Assembly: GCA_030425285.1 (NCBI GenBank)
Contig: JAUIAY010000010.1
Span: 1 to 64,000 of the forward strand
Direction of reading: 5' to 3'
Length of the DNA: 64,000 bases
Source of the DNA: Bacteroidia bacterium
Lineage (GTDB): Bacteria; Bacteroidota; Bacteroidia; Flavobacteriales; Flavobacteriaceae
Below the pieces are notes generated by a model that did not search any database, was not told the DNA's origin, and worked only from the letters and a program-made list of their open reading frames with translations. This document shows, piece after piece, positions 62,801-64,000 of the stretch (positions are counted from its first letter, which is position 1; each line of letters begins with the position of its first letter). The position numbers and the translations under genes were made by a program.

Positions 62801-63692
62801 TTTCCTTATGTAAAAGAATAGTTTTAACACTTGTTTCAAGGATTTCTTCGATATTGTCTTTATCAAGAACCGTATCACGGTCTAATACAATCTCGTTACG
62901 CTCAATAGATACTACTTCACCTGTATCTTCATCCACAAAATCCTCGTGCCATGTATTAAGAACACGTGCTGCAAGTTTACGTCCTAATACTTTTTTCAAT
63001 CCAGCTTTAGATACTTTCACTTCTTCAGCCAAATCAAAAATTTCTAATATATCTTTATCTCTTTCAAAACCAATAGCTCTAAACAAGGTAGTAACTGGTA
63101 ACTTTTTCTTACGGTCAATATACGCATACATCACACTGTTGATGTCTGTTGCGAATTCAATCCAAGAACCTTTAAATGGAATTACTCTAGCAGAGTATAA
63201 TTTTGTTCCATTAGCATGGAATGATTGACCAAAGAATACTCCAGGTGAACGGTGTAATTGTGAAACTACTACACGTTCGGCTCCATTAATGACAAAAGTA
63301 CCACTTGGCGTCATGTATGGAATTGTTCCTAAATACACATCTTGAACAATGGTCTCGAAATCCTCATGTTCAGGGTCTGTACAGTACAATTTTAACCTAG
63401 CCTTCAATGGAACGCTATATGTAAGTCCTCTTTCAATACACTCTTCTATGGTGTATCGTGGTGGATCGATAAAGTAATCTAAAAATTCTAAAACAAATTG
63501 ATTACGTGTGTCTGTTATTGGGAAGTTTTCCATGAAGGTATTGTATAACCCTTCATCTCCTCGTTCTTCAGATTTAGTTTCTAGCTGGAAAAAATCCTGG
63601 AAGGATTTTATCTGAATATCCATAAAGTCTGGATATTCAGTTCTATTGACAATAGATGAGAAATTTAATCTTTCAGCTTGTTTTTCTAACAT
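59880..63692 (-). CDS. rpoB: RNA polymerase subunit beta
   Basis: A 1270-residue catalytic subunit (start ATG 63692; an in-frame TTG just before is less likely). The rifampicin region reads [18 protein letters not shown] and [14 protein letters not shown], so the Asp, His and Ser positions where resistance changes usually occur are the sensitive ones. [22 protein letters not shown] and [14 protein letters not shown] are the conserved C-terminal parts. It is followed by rpoC by 32 bases, and rplL precedes it by a 126-base structured spacer. Confidence 0.98.
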   Translation of the reverse strand: MLEKQAERLNFSSIVNRTEYPDFMDIQIKSFQDFFQLETKSEERGDEGLYNTFMENFPITDTRNQFVLEFLDYFIDPPRYTIEECIERGLTYSVPLKARLKLYCTDPEHEDFETIVQDVYLGTIPYMTPSGTFVINGAERVVVSQLHRSPGVFFGQSFHANGTKLYSARVIPFKGSWIEFATDINSVMYAYIDRKKKLPVTTLFRAIGFERDKDILEIFDLAEEVKVSKAGLKKVLGRKLAARVLNTWHEDFVDEDTGEVVSIERNEIVLDRDTVLDKDNIEEILETSVKTILLHKESAQQGDYAIIHNTLQKDPTNSEKEAVEHIYRQLRNAEPPDEETARGIIDKLFFSDQRYSLGEVGRYRMNKKLGLDIGMDKQVLTKEDIITIIKYLIELINSKAEIDDIDHLSNRRVRTVGEQLSQQFGVGLARMARTIRERMNVRDNEVFTPIDLINAKTLSSVINSFFGTNQLSQFMDQTNPLAEITHKRRLSALGPGGLSRERAGFEVRDVHYTHYGRLCPIETPEGPNIGLISSLSVYAKVNSMGFIETPYRKVEDGVVDIKGDPIYLSAEEEEEQLIAQATVEVDDKGKIVHDKVIARMEGDFPVIEPTQVHYTDVAPNQIASISASLIPFLEHDDANRALMGSNMMRQAVPLLRPQAPIVGTGLERQVATDSRVLINAEGNGVVEYVDANEIVIKYDRTEDEAKVSFDSEIKTYPLVKFRKTNQGTSINLKSIVRKGDKVTKGQVLCEGYATQNGELALGRNMKVAFMPWKGYNFEDAIVISEKVVREDIFTSIHIDEYSLEVRDTKLGNEELTNDIPNVSEEATKDLDEHGMIRVGAEVKPGDILIGKITPKGESDPTPEEKLLRAIFGDKAGDVKDASLKASPSLNGVVIDKKLFSRAVKDKRKRAQDKEDIAQLEALYNKKFDDLQSILVDKLFAIVGGKTAQGVYNDLGEEVLPKGKKYTLKMLNAVDDYVHLTSGQWTTDDHTNKLVADLIHNYKIKENDLQGSLRREKFTISVGDELPAGIIKLAKVYIAKKRKLKVGDKMAGRHGNKGIVARIVRQEDMPFLEDGTPVDIVLNPLGVPSRMNIGQIYETVLGWAGQKLNRTYATPIFDGATLDQINEFTDEAGIPRFGHTYLYDGGTGDRFDQPATVGVIYMLKLGHMVDDKMHARSIGPYSLITQQPLGGKAQFGGQRFGEMEVWALEAYGASATLREILTVKSDDVIGRAKTYESIVKGEPMPEPGLPESFNVLMHELKGLGLDIRLEE

Positions 63693-63721
63693 CAATGGAC
63701 GGAATTTTGATTAAAAAAAAT

Positions 63722-63791
63722 GTGACTGCGTATAGGTCACGGTTATATACGCAAAATGGTCTAGGCCCAGAAGTGATTAACTTCAGGCCTA
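63722..63791 (-). promoter_or_regulatory. Structured rplL-rpoB spacer, possible attenuator
   Basis: In the mRNA sense, a hairpin (TTAGGCC/GGCCTAA region with GAAGT/ACTTC inside, 63762-63791) is followed by GCGTATA pairing TATACGC (63728-63734 with 63746-63752) and by GTGAC pairing GTCAC (63722-63726 with 63736-63740) directly before T8. The last two stems share bases, so only one can form. The stem before the T run is short (5 bp). Confidence 0.45.
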
Positions 63792-63818
63792 AACCTTTAT
63801 GTGTTTGGGGTGTTAAGC

Positions 63819-64000
63819 TTACTTAAGCTCAACCTCAGCTCCTGCTTCTTCTAAAGAAGATTTTAAGCCTTCAGCTTCGTCTTTAGATACACCTTCTTTA
63901 ATTGCGCTTGGTGCACCATCAACTAATTCTTTAGCTTCTTTTAATCCTAGACCAGTTAATTCCTTAACTAATTTTACAACTGCTAATTTAGAACCACCAG
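63819..64000 (-). CDS. rplL: 50S ribosomal protein bL12, C-terminal part
   Basis: Only the C-terminal 60 or so residues are present; the gene runs out of the window to the right. The sequence [35 protein letters not shown] and the ending [10 protein letters not shown] are the bL12 C-terminal domain that contacts translation factors. TAA is at 63819-63821. It is the gene upstream of rpoB in the usual rplJ-rplL-rpoB-rpoC order. Confidence 0.96.
   Translation of the reverse strand, partial: GGSKLAVVKLVKELTGLGLKEAKELVDGAPSAIKEGVSKDEAEGLKSSLEEAGAEVELK

Noticed and set aside
1-64000. CRISPR arrays, prophage, insertion sequences and rRNA genes.
   Set aside because: No regularly spaced repeats, transposase, phage structural genes or rRNA sequence were seen.

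Overview
The window looks like the chromosome of a marine-type member of the Flavobacteriaceae (Bacteroidota). It is AT-rich. The housekeeping proteins (RpoB, RpoC, GuaA, RimO, FtsY, HtpG, BshC, RecR) read as flavobacterial versions. Typical Bacteroidota families are present: a carboxypeptidase-regulatory plus beta-barrel outer-membrane receptor, DUF4295 beside rpmG and rpmB, DUF6090, DUF4369 and META lipoproteins. Several genes carry the TAnnTTTG type of -7 box. These assignments come from reading motifs and recalling families; no database search was made.

Region 1 (1 to about 4.15 kb) is an accessory array and the most unusual part. Small genes of unknown or weakly assignable function are separated by elements of 122-124 bp with one architecture: AAC, a 3-nt spacer, a 16-bp stem, an internal hairpin region, the opposite stem arm, a 6-nt spacer ending in ACC, then GTT. 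Each whole cassette (start of gene to end of the following element) carries variable 7-base end sequences that are complementary only within that cassette. This is the layout expected if cassettes excise as circles, as in integrons with attC sites. However, the cores do not fit the canonical GTTRRRY and no integrase is visible in the window.

Region 2 (4.3 to 9.5 kb) holds a membrane thioredoxin and a serine hydrolase, then a compact plus-strand run of SRPBCC, DUF4386, Pr6Pr, two META lipoproteins and one unknown lipoprotein. Region 3 (9.5 to 16.9 kb, minus strand) has DUF3820, a DUF922 metalloprotease-like protein, a LysM/receptor-like protein, guaA, a PLP decarboxylase and bshC. Region 4 (17.1 to 23.8 kb) mixes secreted hydrolases, a DUF6090 protein, rimO and a fibronectin type III lipoprotein. 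Region 5 (23.8 to 28.8 kb, minus) has ftsY, DUF4295, rpmG, rpmB, cinA, an Hpt protein, an FAH hydrolase and a DnaQ-like exonuclease.

Region 6 (28.9 to 45.3 kb) includes a TlpA-like thioredoxin, a 2-oxoacid dehydrogenase E2, a GT2 glycosyltransferase, recR, a sodium symporter, an outer-membrane receptor, fabH, an S9 peptidase, htpG behind a sigma-54-like promoter, a D-Ala-D-Ala dipeptidase and AlkB. Region 7 (45.6 to 50.7 kb) contains an SPFH, DUF4177, DUF1648 and ribbon-helix-helix operon whose promoter overlaps a phased palindromic site, then DUF819 and DUF4369 genes and tRNA-Thr. Region 8 (50.7 to 64 kb) carries manA, a PTPS/QueD-family gene, idi, prfC, a YjdI-type ferredoxin, DUF3467 and the end of the rplL-rpoB-rpoC transcription unit, with a structured rplL-rpoB spacer that could act as an attenuator.
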